Of a stretch of 64,000 nucleotides of DNA, positions 55,958 through 63,922 are shown one piece after another. How positions within the stretch are numbered: position 1 is the first letter of the stretch; the number at the start of each line of letters is the position of its first letter. The stretch is from Burkholderia sp. OK233 (GTDB taxonomy: Bacteria > Pseudomonadota > Gammaproteobacteria > Burkholderiales > Burkholderiaceae). The notes beneath the pieces are model-generated. The model saw only the letters and a list, made by a program, of their open reading frames with translations. It made no database searches and was not told the origin of the DNA. The translations under genes were made by a program, and so were the position numbers. The stretch is taken from the NCBI RefSeq assembly GCF_900230185.1, contig NZ_OCSR01000002.1, positions 2,418,001-2,482,000 on the forward strand, read 5' to 3'.

Positions 55958-57024
55958 TGCGAGGCCTTGTTCACATCGGAGACGGCAAGCTGGAGTTGCG
56001 CGATCTCCCAGCGGTATCAGCGGGTGAGCGTGGGGCGGTTCTCCGGGTGGAAGGGAGTGCTGTTTGTATCGGAGATGCCGAAACACTCCATGGATATGGT
56101 CCGGTGATGGCTACACCTTTGGTACTCGGGCACGAGATCGTGGGGCGCGTCGAGGGTGTTGGTCCTACTGCTCCGCGTGTGCTACAGGCGTTGCGCGGTG
56201 CAAGGGTCTTGATCGATGACGCACGGCCTTGCGGGAAGTGCGATTGGTGTTTGCGCGATCAAAAGCGGTTCTGCAAATCACCGCGATATGGACATATTGT
56301 TCAAGACGCATCTTCCAGTAACTGGGGAGGATATGCAGAGACAGTGACGCTCGACGAACAATCAGTACTGGTCCCGATACCTGAAGATTTGCCCATCGAT
56401 CTCGCGACTTTCGCGTTTCCCGTCGCGTCGGGCGTTGAATGGCTCCACCTTGGCGCGGAGATCAAGGCAGGGGAATCCGTGGCGATCCTCGGCACGAGTC
56501 GGATGGGCGCGGCAACGGCTTTGGTGGCGCTACACGCGGGAGCGTCGAAAGTCGTCGTGTACGGCGATTCACGTGGCGTAGACGCGATCAAAACCTGTTG
56601 GGCAATGGGAGCCAACGTGCGCAGCTTTCCTGTTGCACCGAAACTGGAAGAACCCTACGACGTGGTCGTGGTCGTGACAGAGGCGCCAGTGGAGTACGTC
56701 GCGGCTTCGGTGGAAATGGCCGGTCCACTTGGGCGAGTGATTTTGGCATGCACATCAACCAAACCGTCTGGGATGGAGCCGGAAACGATTCGTCGCAAGG
56801 GACTCACCCTCAAAGGCGGACGTGGCGCATCGGCTCAGTCTCTGAAAAAGGCGGTGGAGATTGTTTCGGCCGAGCGAAAGAGGCTGAAAGGGTTTGCAGG
56901 GGAGGTCCACGGATTTGAGGCTGCGGAAGCTGTTCTCAAAGGATTGCTCGATGGTGGTGTAGTTCGTGGAGCGCATGTCGTCATTCAGGATGCAGCCTCG
57001 TCAAGGAGCAACGTCGATGCGTAA
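55957..57024 (+). CDS. Zinc-binding alcohol dehydrogenase-like protein (MDR)
   Basis: 355 residues. Structural zinc lobe CGKCDWCLRDQKRFC; catalytic zone SAVCIGDAETLHGYG (Cys, but followed by Ile-Gly-Asp instead of the usual G-(T/S)-D) and VLGHEIVGRVEGVG (His-Glu). The Rossmann loop reads LGTSRMGAATALVALHAGA, which departs from GxGxxG. NAD(P)-dependent oxidation of an alcohol or reduction of an enone; substrate unknown. Start overlaps the Rieske stop by one base (TGATG); its last eight bases overlap the next gene. Confidence 0.85.
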   Translation: MRGLVHIGDGKLELRDLPAVSAGERGAVLRVEGSAVCIGDAETLHGYGPVMATPLVLGHEIVGRVEGVGPTAPRVLQALRGARVLIDDARPCGKCDWCLRDQKRFCKSPRYGHIVQDASSSNWGGYAETVTLDEQSVLVPIPEDLPIDLATFAFPVASGVEWLHLGAEIKAGESVAILGTSRMGAATALVALHAGASKVVVYGDSRGVDAIKTCWAMGANVRSFPVAPKLEEPYDVVVVVTEAPVEYVAASVEMAGPLGRVILACTSTKPSGMEPETIRRKGLTLKGGRGASAQSLKKAVEIVSAERKRLKGFAGEVHGFEAAEAVLKGLLDGGVVRGAHVVIQDAASSRSNVDA

Positions 57025-58009
57025 GCGCCGTTTAGGACGTACCGGGTTTGAAGTTTCTGAGATTTCATTTGGCTGTGGCGGAACCGCTGGGCTCATGGTC
57101 CGCGGTAGCGAGCAGGAACAGTGCGCCGTTCTCGGCAACGCGCTGGAGCAAGGCATTAATATCTTCGACACGTCTCCGACGTACGGCGGCGGCCACTCGG
57201 AAGTCAACCTGGGAAAAACGCTCAAGACCCTCGGAGCATCACCGATCATCAGTACCAAGATCGACTTTGCCCCTGGCGACCTGGATGACCTGGAGGGTGC
57301 AATCGTCCGTTCCGTCCAGCGCAGCCAGGAGCGGCTGAACCGCGAACGTCTGGACATCCTGTACCTGCATAGTCGCGTGGGACGTCAACGGGATCTGGCT
57401 GGTCGTGTTCTCTCCGTAGACGACGTATTGCAGCCCGGCGGGGTAGCTGACGTCATGGAAGGATTGAAACGCAAAGGCATTGTCGGTGCCGTTGGTTTCA
57501 CCGGTCTGGGTCATACCGACTCGATTCTTGAGGTCATCGAGGCCGACCGCTTCGACCTTTTTCAAGCCTACTACAACCTCATCAACCCGAGCGCGGCTGC
57601 CCCGACGGTTGCAGCGTGGCGGGCTCAGGACTACGGAGAGATGATCTCGAAGGCGTCGAACCGCGATGTTGGCGTGGTCGGTATTCGCGTTCTCGCGGCC
57701 GGTGCTCTTAGCGAAAGCGGTGAGCTTCATCGTTTTGCGAAATCCTATTCGTCACTGTCTCGAGCCGAAGTGGATGCGGACCGCGTGAAGGCGGACGCAT
57801 TTCGCGCCTTTGTGCCAGAAGGGGGCTCAATGGCCAGTCTTGCGCTGCGTTTTGCCCTGAGTGAACCCCTGATCAACACAGTTCTGGTGGGTATCTCAGA
57901 GCGCTCACATCTCGACGAAGCAATCGCTGCCGCACAGGCGGGACCGCTGGAGCTCGAACGGCTCCAGCAGATCGCCGCCCGTTTCCGTGAACTCTATGAA
58001 ATGGCATGA
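57017..58009 (+). CDS. Aldo/keto reductase
   Basis: 330 residues, TIM barrel AKR. MRKRRLGRTGFEVSEISFGC opening; tetrad Asp and Tyr in NIFDTSPTYGGGHSE, Lys in ISTKIDFAP, His in DILYLHSRVG. NTVLVGISERSHLDEAIAAA near the C-terminus is the usual NADPH site. The GSMASLALRFALS segment resembles D-threo-aldose/L-galactose dehydrogenase-like AKRs. Start at 57017 has AAGGAG upstream. Reduces or oxidises a carbonyl/alcohol, or a pyranose-type ring, in the pathway. Confidence 0.9.
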   Translation: MRKRRLGRTGFEVSEISFGCGGTAGLMVRGSEQEQCAVLGNALEQGINIFDTSPTYGGGHSEVNLGKTLKTLGASPIISTKIDFAPGDLDDLEGAIVRSVQRSQERLNRERLDILYLHSRVGRQRDLAGRVLSVDDVLQPGGVADVMEGLKRKGIVGAVGFTGLGHTDSILEVIEADRFDLFQAYYNLINPSAAAPTVAAWRAQDYGEMISKASNRDVGVVGIRVLAAGALSESGELHRFAKSYSSLSRAEVDADRVKADAFRAFVPEGGSMASLALRFALSEPLINTVLVGISERSHLDEAIAAAQAGPLELERLQQIAARFRELYEMA

Positions 58010-59715
58010 CCATGTCTGAGATCCGCCCCTCCGATGGAGTATCGAGTAATGAAGAGACAACCGACGATCGCCGGTGGGTCCGCCTTTACGCCCCTGGTAT
58101 CGGCCCGGACGTCGCTATCGAGCCAGCATTGCCGCTTGACGCTTTTGAGGCCAACGTGTCGAGGCGCCCCGATGCGATCGCGCTCTGGTATTTCGATGCC
58201 GCGCTTAGCTTCCGGCAACTAGGCCAGAAGGTCGACGCCCTGGTTACAGTGTGGGCCGACCGGGTAAAGAAAGGCGACCGTGTCGTCATCCTGAATCAAA
58301 ACACTCCGGCAACGGTAATCGGCGTGCTCGCGGTCTGGCGTCTGGGTGCAATCGTTGTGCCGCTCAATCCCATGCTCACACGGCGAGAGCTGGTTCACTA
58401 TCTGCACGACGCGGAACCGTGTGCTGCGATTGTCGGGGCCGAGCAGGCCATGGCACTTCATGGTGCGATTCTGGACTGGGGAGGCAGCCTTTCTGTCGCA
58501 GTCTCGTTTGCCAATGAGTTTCTTCGCGAGGGCGACACGCCTGCTCTTCTCGGGAAAGTCAGTGAGAACATTGAGATGCCCGACGGATGGAGCCATCTGT
58601 CGACGCTTCTCGACGAGCCAGGCACATCGTCTGGCTGGTCGATTGATCGGAGTGATATCGCCTTCCTGACGTACACGTCAGGAACCACGGGCGAGCCCAA
58701 GGCTGCACTCATCACTCACGCAAATGTGGCGTCCAACGCGGAGGTCTATCGTCAATGGCTGGAACTTACCTCCGATGATGTCCTCTTTGCGGCCGCGCCC
58801 TTTTCGCACGTGACAGGGTTGGTCGCCCATATCGCGGCAGGGTTGGTCGCGGGAGCTGCCGTAGTCATGTGCTATCGGTTCGAAGCAGCCACCGTACTCG
58901 ATTTGCTGGCGCGCCATCGCTGCACGACGACGGTGGCGGCCATTACTGCTTACATTGCGCTCCTCGACCAGCCCGCGTTCGACCCCTCGCGCCTAACCCA
59001 TTTTCGCAAGTTGTTTAGTGGGGGCGCACCCGTGGCGCCAGCGATCGTCGAGCGATGGGAGGCAGCGACGGGCGTGTATATCCACAACGCCTATGGTCTG
59101 ACGGAGACGACGTCGCCTTCGCACCTGGTGCCTTTGGGGCGCCGGGCTCCGGTGGATGAATTAACTGGCTCGCTGTCGATAGGTGTACCCGTCCCCGGAA
59201 CACGTTGCCGGATAGTCGATTTGCAGTCGCGGGCCACGGTGCCCTTCGGCGCAGATGTTGGCGAGGTGATGACCTCGGGTCCGCAGGTCGTCGCGGGGTA
59301 TTGGCGGAAGCCGGACGCATCGTCGGCTGCATTTGAAGACGGCTGGTTGCGCACGGGGGACATCGGGCGCGCCGACGCGGAAGGCTGGTTTTATGTCGTA
59401 GACCGGTCAAAGGACATGATCGTCGCATCCGGTTTCAAGGTGTGGCCACGCGAGGTCGAGGACGTGTTGCTGGAGCATCCAGCGATTAGCGAGGCCGCGG
59501 TGATAGGAGTGCCTGATAGTTACCGTGGCGAAGCACCGAAAGCGTTCGTCGTCTTGCGTCCATCGGCGACGATTACGCAAGAGGAGTTGACGCTGTTTTG
59601 CCGGGAGCGACTGGCGTCGTACAAGGTGCCGCGCCTGATCGAGGTCCTCGACGAGTTGCCTAAGACCAATTCGGGCAAGGTGCTACGACGTGTTCTGCGG
59701 GAGAAAGCGGTATGA
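58006..59715 (+). CDS. Acyl-CoA synthetase (AMP-forming)
   Basis: 569 residues of the ANL superfamily. AFLTYTSGTTGEPKAALITH (P-loop A3), NAYGLTETTSPSHLVP (A5), WLRTGDIGRADAEGWFYVVD (A7), KDMIVASGFKVWPREVEDVL (A8) and SGKVLRRVLREK with the catalytic Lys (A10). Activates a carboxylic acid (aryl, alicyclic or medium-chain) to its CoA ester, the entry step for the beta-oxidation operon at 39-44 kb. ATGA overlaps at both ends; a second in-frame ATG is two codons in. Confidence 0.93.
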   Translation: MTMSEIRPSDGVSSNEETTDDRRWVRLYAPGIGPDVAIEPALPLDAFEANVSRRPDAIALWYFDAALSFRQLGQKVDALVTVWADRVKKGDRVVILNQNTPATVIGVLAVWRLGAIVVPLNPMLTRRELVHYLHDAEPCAAIVGAEQAMALHGAILDWGGSLSVAVSFANEFLREGDTPALLGKVSENIEMPDGWSHLSTLLDEPGTSSGWSIDRSDIAFLTYTSGTTGEPKAALITHANVASNAEVYRQWLELTSDDVLFAAAPFSHVTGLVAHIAAGLVAGAAVVMCYRFEAATVLDLLARHRCTTTVAAITAYIALLDQPAFDPSRLTHFRKLFSGGAPVAPAIVERWEAATGVYIHNAYGLTETTSPSHLVPLGRRAPVDELTGSLSIGVPVPGTRCRIVDLQSRATVPFGADVGEVMTSGPQVVAGYWRKPDASSAAFEDGWLRTGDIGRADAEGWFYVVDRSKDMIVASGFKVWPREVEDVLLEHPAISEAAVIGVPDSYRGEAPKAFVVLRPSATITQEELTLFCRERLASYKVPRLIEVLDELPKTNSGKVLRRVLREKAV

Positions 59716-60479
59716 GCAATGGCGCAGGCGTGCCATTTGATTTAACCGGACGGGTCGCGGTTGTGACCGGAGGATCAAGAGGACTGGGCGCAGCGGCGGC
59801 TGCCGCCTTGGCCGCTGCCGGAGCTCATGTGGTGCTGGTAGCACGTAACCAGCAATCGCTTGATGAACGCGCCGAAATACTCGCAGGCACTGGTGCGAAG
59901 GTTTCCTGCGTCGCTGGAGATCTGTCGCAGCCGGGAACTGCGCAAGAGGTAGTGGAAGCGACGATCAGACTCGCGGGTAGCGTCGACATTCTCGTGAATT
60001 CTGCTGGCGCGATTGCTCGTGGAACGTTGCAGGCCACGTCGGATGCCGAGTTCGAGCAGGTCATGCGTGCGAACGCATACGGCGTATGGTCGATTTGCCG
60101 TGCCGCGGTGGCGCACATGAAACCCGGCAGTGCGATCGTCAATGTTGCATCCACTGCAGGGCTGATCGGAATGAGCGAGCGCTCGGCCTATGCCGCCTCC
60201 AAGGGCGCGGTGGTGCAGATGACAAAAGCGCTTGCTGTCGAACTTGCGCCACGTGGTATTCGCGTCAATGCGGTTGCGCCTGGTCCATTTGCAACGGACA
60301 TGTCGCAACAGAGTCAGGCAGGCGAGCGCTGGCGCATGCTCATTCAGCACAGGGTGCCGCTCGGTCGCGCCGCTCATCCAGACGAGATAGGTCCACCGAT
60401 TCTATTTCTGGCGTCTGCGGGCGCGAGCTTTATAACCGGCGTGATTCTTCCGGTGGACGGCGGATGGACCGCAAGCTGA
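59712..60479 (+). CDS. Short-chain dehydrogenase/reductase (FabG-like)
   Basis: 255 residues. RVAVVTGGSRGLGAAAAAAL (NAD(P) loop), VDILVNSAGAIARGTLQ (NSAG for NNAG), IVNVASTAGLIGMSERSAYA + ASKGAV (Ser, Tyr-x3-Lys), and FITGVILPVDGGWTAS. A complete classical SDR. Coupled by ATGA to the CoA-ligase, so a hydroxyacyl- or ketoacyl-CoA is a reasonable substrate. Confidence 0.9.
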   Translation: MSNGAGVPFDLTGRVAVVTGGSRGLGAAAAAALAAAGAHVVLVARNQQSLDERAEILAGTGAKVSCVAGDLSQPGTAQEVVEATIRLAGSVDILVNSAGAIARGTLQATSDAEFEQVMRANAYGVWSICRAAVAHMKPGSAIVNVASTAGLIGMSERSAYAASKGAVVQMTKALAVELAPRGIRVNAVAPGPFATDMSQQSQAGERWRMLIQHRVPLGRAAHPDEIGPPILFLASAGASFITGVILPVDGGWTAS

Positions 60480-60546
60480 CTTTTACAAGTACGCATACAC
60501 ATTGATGCGCACAGCGCGCATCTTCAAACGAGGAATGAGGAGTTTT

Positions 60547-61509
60547 ATGGCCGAGATCGTGCTGGGACTGGCTATGTCGCACAGTCCTCAAGTTAGCCAG
60601 GAGCCGAAGTGGTGGAGCGAGCAGGCGCGGATTGACCAGAATCGCACACCCTATGAAGAGCTCCTGAAGCGCAAGCCTGACTGGATTGCCCAGGAACTCA
60701 GTCCAGAGGTTTGGGAAAAAAAGCATAGCGCAGTCCAGAGCGCAATCGCCGATCTCGCTCAGACGCTCAACGATGTCGCCCCCGACGTCGTCGTGTTGAT
60801 CGGTGATGACCAGGAGGAACTGTTTCTCGACGACTGCATGCCGACGTTCTCAGTCTTCTGGGGCGACAAGAGCTGGGACAGGCCGGAATTTATCCATGGC
60901 GATATGAGCGTTCCTTCCAGAGCGTCAGTGCTGTGGGCATTTCATGGCGAGGCGCCGGAAGCCTATCCGGGTCATCCGGAGTTCGGTCGCCACATCATTG
61001 AAAATCTGATGGAGCAAAACTTCGATGTGGCTCAGTACTCACGCCAGCACGAACAACGCTCTCTGGGACACGCCTTTACGTTCGTGCGGCGCCGCATCAT
61101 GCGCGAGGACAGGATCATCCCGATGATCCCCGTGCTTATCAACACCTACGTTCCTCCGAACCAACCCACTGCGGCGCGTTGCTACGCGTTCGGACAGGCA
61201 ATCCGCAAGGCGATCGAATCGTGGCCCGGCGCGGAACGCGTAGCGGTGATTGCCTCTGGTGGACTCAGTCACTTCGTTATCGACAGCGAGTTTGACCGCC
61301 AGATACTGGAGGGGCTTGCCAAGGGAGATGGCGAGGCGCTCTCCTCAGTACCGAGGAGTAAGTTGCAGTCCGGATCTTCGGAGGTTCTGAACTGGATTGC
61401 GGCGGGCGGGGCGCTCGAAGGGTTGCGCATGACGCTCGTTGACTACATTCCCGGATATCGCTCGGAAGGTGGGACGGGCGTAGGCATGGCGTTCGCAAAA
61501 TGGCTATGA
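60547..61509 (+). CDS. Class III extradiol ring-cleavage dioxygenase (LigB-type)
   Basis: 320 residues. MAEIVLGLAMSHSPQVSQEP places the first iron His at residue ~12; APDVVVLIGDDQEELFLDDC the conserved Asp/Glu strand; VAVIASGGLSHFVIDSEFD a second active-site His. It matches the catalytic subunit of protocatechuate/gallate 4,5-dioxygenases. No separate small LigA subunit gene is present, so it is either a one-subunit enzyme or lacks that lid. Cleaves a catechol next to its hydroxyls using Fe(II) and O2. Start fixed by GAGGAG. Stop overlaps the RidA start (ATGA). Confidence 0.88.
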   Translation: MAEIVLGLAMSHSPQVSQEPKWWSEQARIDQNRTPYEELLKRKPDWIAQELSPEVWEKKHSAVQSAIADLAQTLNDVAPDVVVLIGDDQEELFLDDCMPTFSVFWGDKSWDRPEFIHGDMSVPSRASVLWAFHGEAPEAYPGHPEFGRHIIENLMEQNFDVAQYSRQHEQRSLGHAFTFVRRRIMREDRIIPMIPVLINTYVPPNQPTAARCYAFGQAIRKAIESWPGAERVAVIASGGLSHFVIDSEFDRQILEGLAKGDGEALSSVPRSKLQSGSSEVLNWIAAGGALEGLRMTLVDYIPGYRSEGGTGVGMAFAKWL

Positions 61510-61901
61510 ACCCAGACCGACCACACCGCGAGTCTTTTGATCTGGAAGGGATTTCGCATACCGTGCCGATTCCTTTTGGCACCCGAGTCGGGGACATGCT
61601 GTTCTCCTCCGGAATCATGGGAGTCGACCAGTCGACAGGTAGTCTGGCCGAGGGTCTCTCTGCGCAGGTCCGATTCGCTTTCGCAAACATGGAAAGGCTG
61701 TTGAAAAAGGCTGGAGGTGATTTGGGCGATGTCGGCCATGTCCGGGTGCTCGTTAGCGAGGAAGGAAATCGCGCTGCTGTCAACGAAGAATGGCTGCGCG
61801 CTTTCCCTGACGCGCACGACCGTCCCGCTCGCCATACGGTCTTGTCCGCGCTCCGAGGCGGCATGCTTGTTCAACTCGAAATCATAGCCGTACTGAAATG
61901 A
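61506..61901 (+). CDS. RidA-family protein
   Basis: 131 residues, YjgF/RidA trimer fold: GDMLFSSGIMGVDQSTGSLA, VRFAFANMERLLKKAGGDLG, and VLVSEEGNRAAVNEEWLRAF then ARHTVLSALRGGMLVQLEII AVL. The usual catalytic Arg (R in ...PAR.T) is present. Housekeeping RidA hydrolyses enamines; catabolic relatives are 2-aminomuconate deaminases acting after extradiol cleavage of aminophenols. Its place after LigB makes a deaminase or enol/imine hydrolase role possible. ATG at 61506 overlaps the previous stop; 61500 is an alternative. Confidence 0.88.
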   Translation: MNPDRPHRESFDLEGISHTVPIPFGTRVGDMLFSSGIMGVDQSTGSLAEGLSAQVRFAFANMERLLKKAGGDLGDVGHVRVLVSEEGNRAAVNEEWLRAFPDAHDRPARHTVLSALRGGMLVQLEIIAVLK

Positions 61902-62576
61902 CCAACGTGAACGATTCAACGATCCTGGAGCGGCTTGGCCGGCTTGACACCTGTGCCGTTTCCGACAGCCTGGACAAGCTCTCTCTCAAAGGCACAGTCA
62001 CAGGACTCTCACCGCTATCGTGTCCGGCGAAAGTAGTCGGACGCGTTATGACCAGTGAAACTGGTGAAGGCCGATGAGGTTTCGAGCAGAGGACCGCCCA
62101 CTCCGCACCTCGGTGCGCGGGCCATCGAAATGGCGCAGAAAGGAGACGTCATCGTAGTCGAACAGCGTACCGGAATCGTCGCTGGATCCTGGGGCGGAAT
62201 TCTGTCGACTGGCGCAAAAGTTCGCGGGATCGCAGGTGTTATCTCTGACGGGCTAGTGCGTGACGTTGACGAGGCGCGTGGATTGGGATTCCCGATCTAT
62301 GCGCGTGGCTCGACAGCCCTCACAGCGCGTGGCCGACTTGCAGAACTGGAGACGGGCGGAACAGTTCAGATCGCGGACGCGACTGTGCAAACGGGCGATT
62401 ACGTGATTGCAGATGGAACCGCCGTCGTGTTCGTTTCAGCCTCGCACATCGCCGCTGTCCTCGACACAGCAGAGCAGATAGCAGCTCGCGAAAGCATCAT
62501 GAGCAAGGCTTTGATGGAGGGGATGTCGATTACGGATGTCATGGGTGCCGACTACGAGGAGATGCTGAAGCGATGA
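61898..62576 (+). pseudogene. RraA-family aldolase 1, interrupted by a frameshift
   Basis: From ATG 61898 (ATGA overlap with RidA) the frame reads MTNVNDSTILERLGRLDTCA ... KVVGRVM, then runs to a TGA at 62070. Dropping one A at 62054 gives TVKLVKADEVSSRGPPTPHL and on through RGIAGVISDGLVRDVDEARG, the RraA/aldolase core with Arg-Asp. The continuation is open to 62576, about 225 residues in total, normal size. A GTG at 62055 could restart translation, but without the first ~50 residues. Null mutation, programmed shift or assembly error cannot be separated here. Confidence 0.75.
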
Positions 62577-63235
62577 ATCAGGACCGAAATGTTGAACGTG
62601 CAGCCTCGCTCGACTGCGCAACTTTGAGCGATGCATTGGATCGCCTTGGAATCCACGGGCAATGTGCCTGGATCAAGGCTCGTGCTGACGAGTTCCGGTT
62701 GACGGGACGAGCCTTCACGCTTCTTTACGGGCCGGCGTCCAAGCCCGCTGGTACGGTCGGCGACTATATCGATGACGTTCCTCCCGGATCGGTTGTCGTC
62801 CTCGACAACGGGGGCCGTGAAGATGTAACAGTGTGGGGCGACATCTTGACGGAGATCGCTCATCGTAGAGGGATTGCCGGAACAGTCATAGACGGAATCT
62901 GTCGCGACGTCGCGCTCTGTCGCAAGCTCGGATACCCGGTGTTTTCTCGCGGACATTGGATGCGAACTGGCAAGGATCGTGTGCAGGTGGAGGCCACTGG
63001 AGTCGTGGTTTCAATTGGATCGGTTCGCGTCGCGCCAGGTGACCTCTTGCGCGGCGATGCGGATGGTGTAGTGGTCCTACCCAGCGCCCATGAGGACGCC
63101 GTCCTTGACGCGGCTGAGGAGATTTCGCGTGCCGAAGACGCAATTCGCGCTCTCGCAGGAAAGGGTGCTCGGCTAGACGAGGCTCGCCGTCAGTTTGGGT
63201 ACCACCGCCTTCAATCTTTGAAGGACTCAGCATGA
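62573..63235 (+). CDS. RraA-family aldolase/decarboxylase 2
   Basis: 220 residues. WGDILTEIAHRRGIAGTVID + GICRDV is the family motif (G..L...A...G..G.V.DG..RD) with the catalytic Arg-Asp; LGYPVFSRGHWMRTGKDRVQ and VAPGDLLRGDADGVVVLPSA complete the pattern. Related enzymes are divalent-metal 4-hydroxy-4-methyl/carboxy-2-oxoglutarate aldolases and oxaloacetate decarboxylases. ATGA overlap at both ends. Second of three non-identical paralogues in tandem. Confidence 0.88.
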   Translation: MNQDRNVERAASLDCATLSDALDRLGIHGQCAWIKARADEFRLTGRAFTLLYGPASKPAGTVGDYIDDVPPGSVVVLDNGGREDVTVWGDILTEIAHRRGIAGTVIDGICRDVALCRKLGYPVFSRGHWMRTGKDRVQVEATGVVVSIGSVRVAPGDLLRGDADGVVVLPSAHEDAVLDAAEEISRAEDAIRALAGKGARLDEARRQFGYHRLQSLKDSA

Positions 63236-63879
63236 GTGACAAACACGATCCGTTGGCCGATACGTCGATCTCGGTGCGCAAAACGGTAGCGCTACCTGCA
63301 GACCAGATCAAGCGTGCCGCCAGACTCGGCTCGGCGACACTTCACGAAGCTGGAGGCCGGATCGGGGCGTTGCCGTCGTCGATCAAGCCGACAGCCGCCA
63401 GTTTCAGGCTGGCAGGACCGGCTTTTACTGTGCACTGCCCGCCGAACGACAATCTGTGGATTCATCGAGCCATCAAGGCGGCCAGCCCGGGCGATATCCT
63501 GGTCGTCTATGCGAGCGGCCACTACGAAGCCGGATATTGGGGCGAGGTCATGTCGACTGCAGGAATGGTCGCCCGACTGGGCGGCCTGGTCATAGATGCG
63601 GGCGTGAGAGATGGCGCTCTGCTTGAGGAAGTTGGGTTTCCTGTTTTCTCAAGAGGCTTATGCATCCGCGGTACCGGGAAAGATTTTGGTGCGACGGGAT
63701 GGCTCAACAAGCCTGTGCTGATGGGTGACATCTTCGTGAGTCCAGGTGACCTGATCGTAGGTGACATCGACGGAGTGGTCTCTATCCCCAATGAGGGGAT
63801 TGGTGAGGTGCTTCTCGCCGCCGAGAAACGTGAGGCGGCGGAGAGGGAAATTCTGACGAGGCTGCGCGCTGGAGAGTAG
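63232..63879 (+). CDS. CHA aldolase/oxaloacetate decarboxylase-like (LigK/GalC type)
   Basis: 215 residues. YWGEVMSTAGMVARLGGLVI + DAGVRDGALLEEVGFPVFSR and GLCIRGTGKDFGATGWLNKP are close to LigK/GalC, the metal-dependent aldolase splitting 4-carboxy-4-hydroxy-2-oxoadipate into pyruvate and oxaloacetate, the step after LigJ. The DG before VRD reads DAG, a small change. Best candidate of the three paralogues for the terminal aldolase. Confidence 0.88.
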   Translation: MSDKHDPLADTSISVRKTVALPADQIKRAARLGSATLHEAGGRIGALPSSIKPTAASFRLAGPAFTVHCPPNDNLWIHRAIKAASPGDILVVYASGHYEAGYWGEVMSTAGMVARLGGLVIDAGVRDGALLEEVGFPVFSRGLCIRGTGKDFGATGWLNKPVLMGDIFVSPGDLIVGDIDGVVSIPNEGIGEVLLAAEKREAAEREILTRLRAGE

Positions 63880-63922
63880 ACCTTGCAAGTATTTGGTCTA
63901 GACCGTTGAGGAGGAGCGCGAA

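Noticed and set aside
61898..62576. Programmed ribosomal frameshift in aldolase 1
   Set aside because: No slippery heptamer or downstream structure is evident at 62050; kept as a frameshift of unknown cause.
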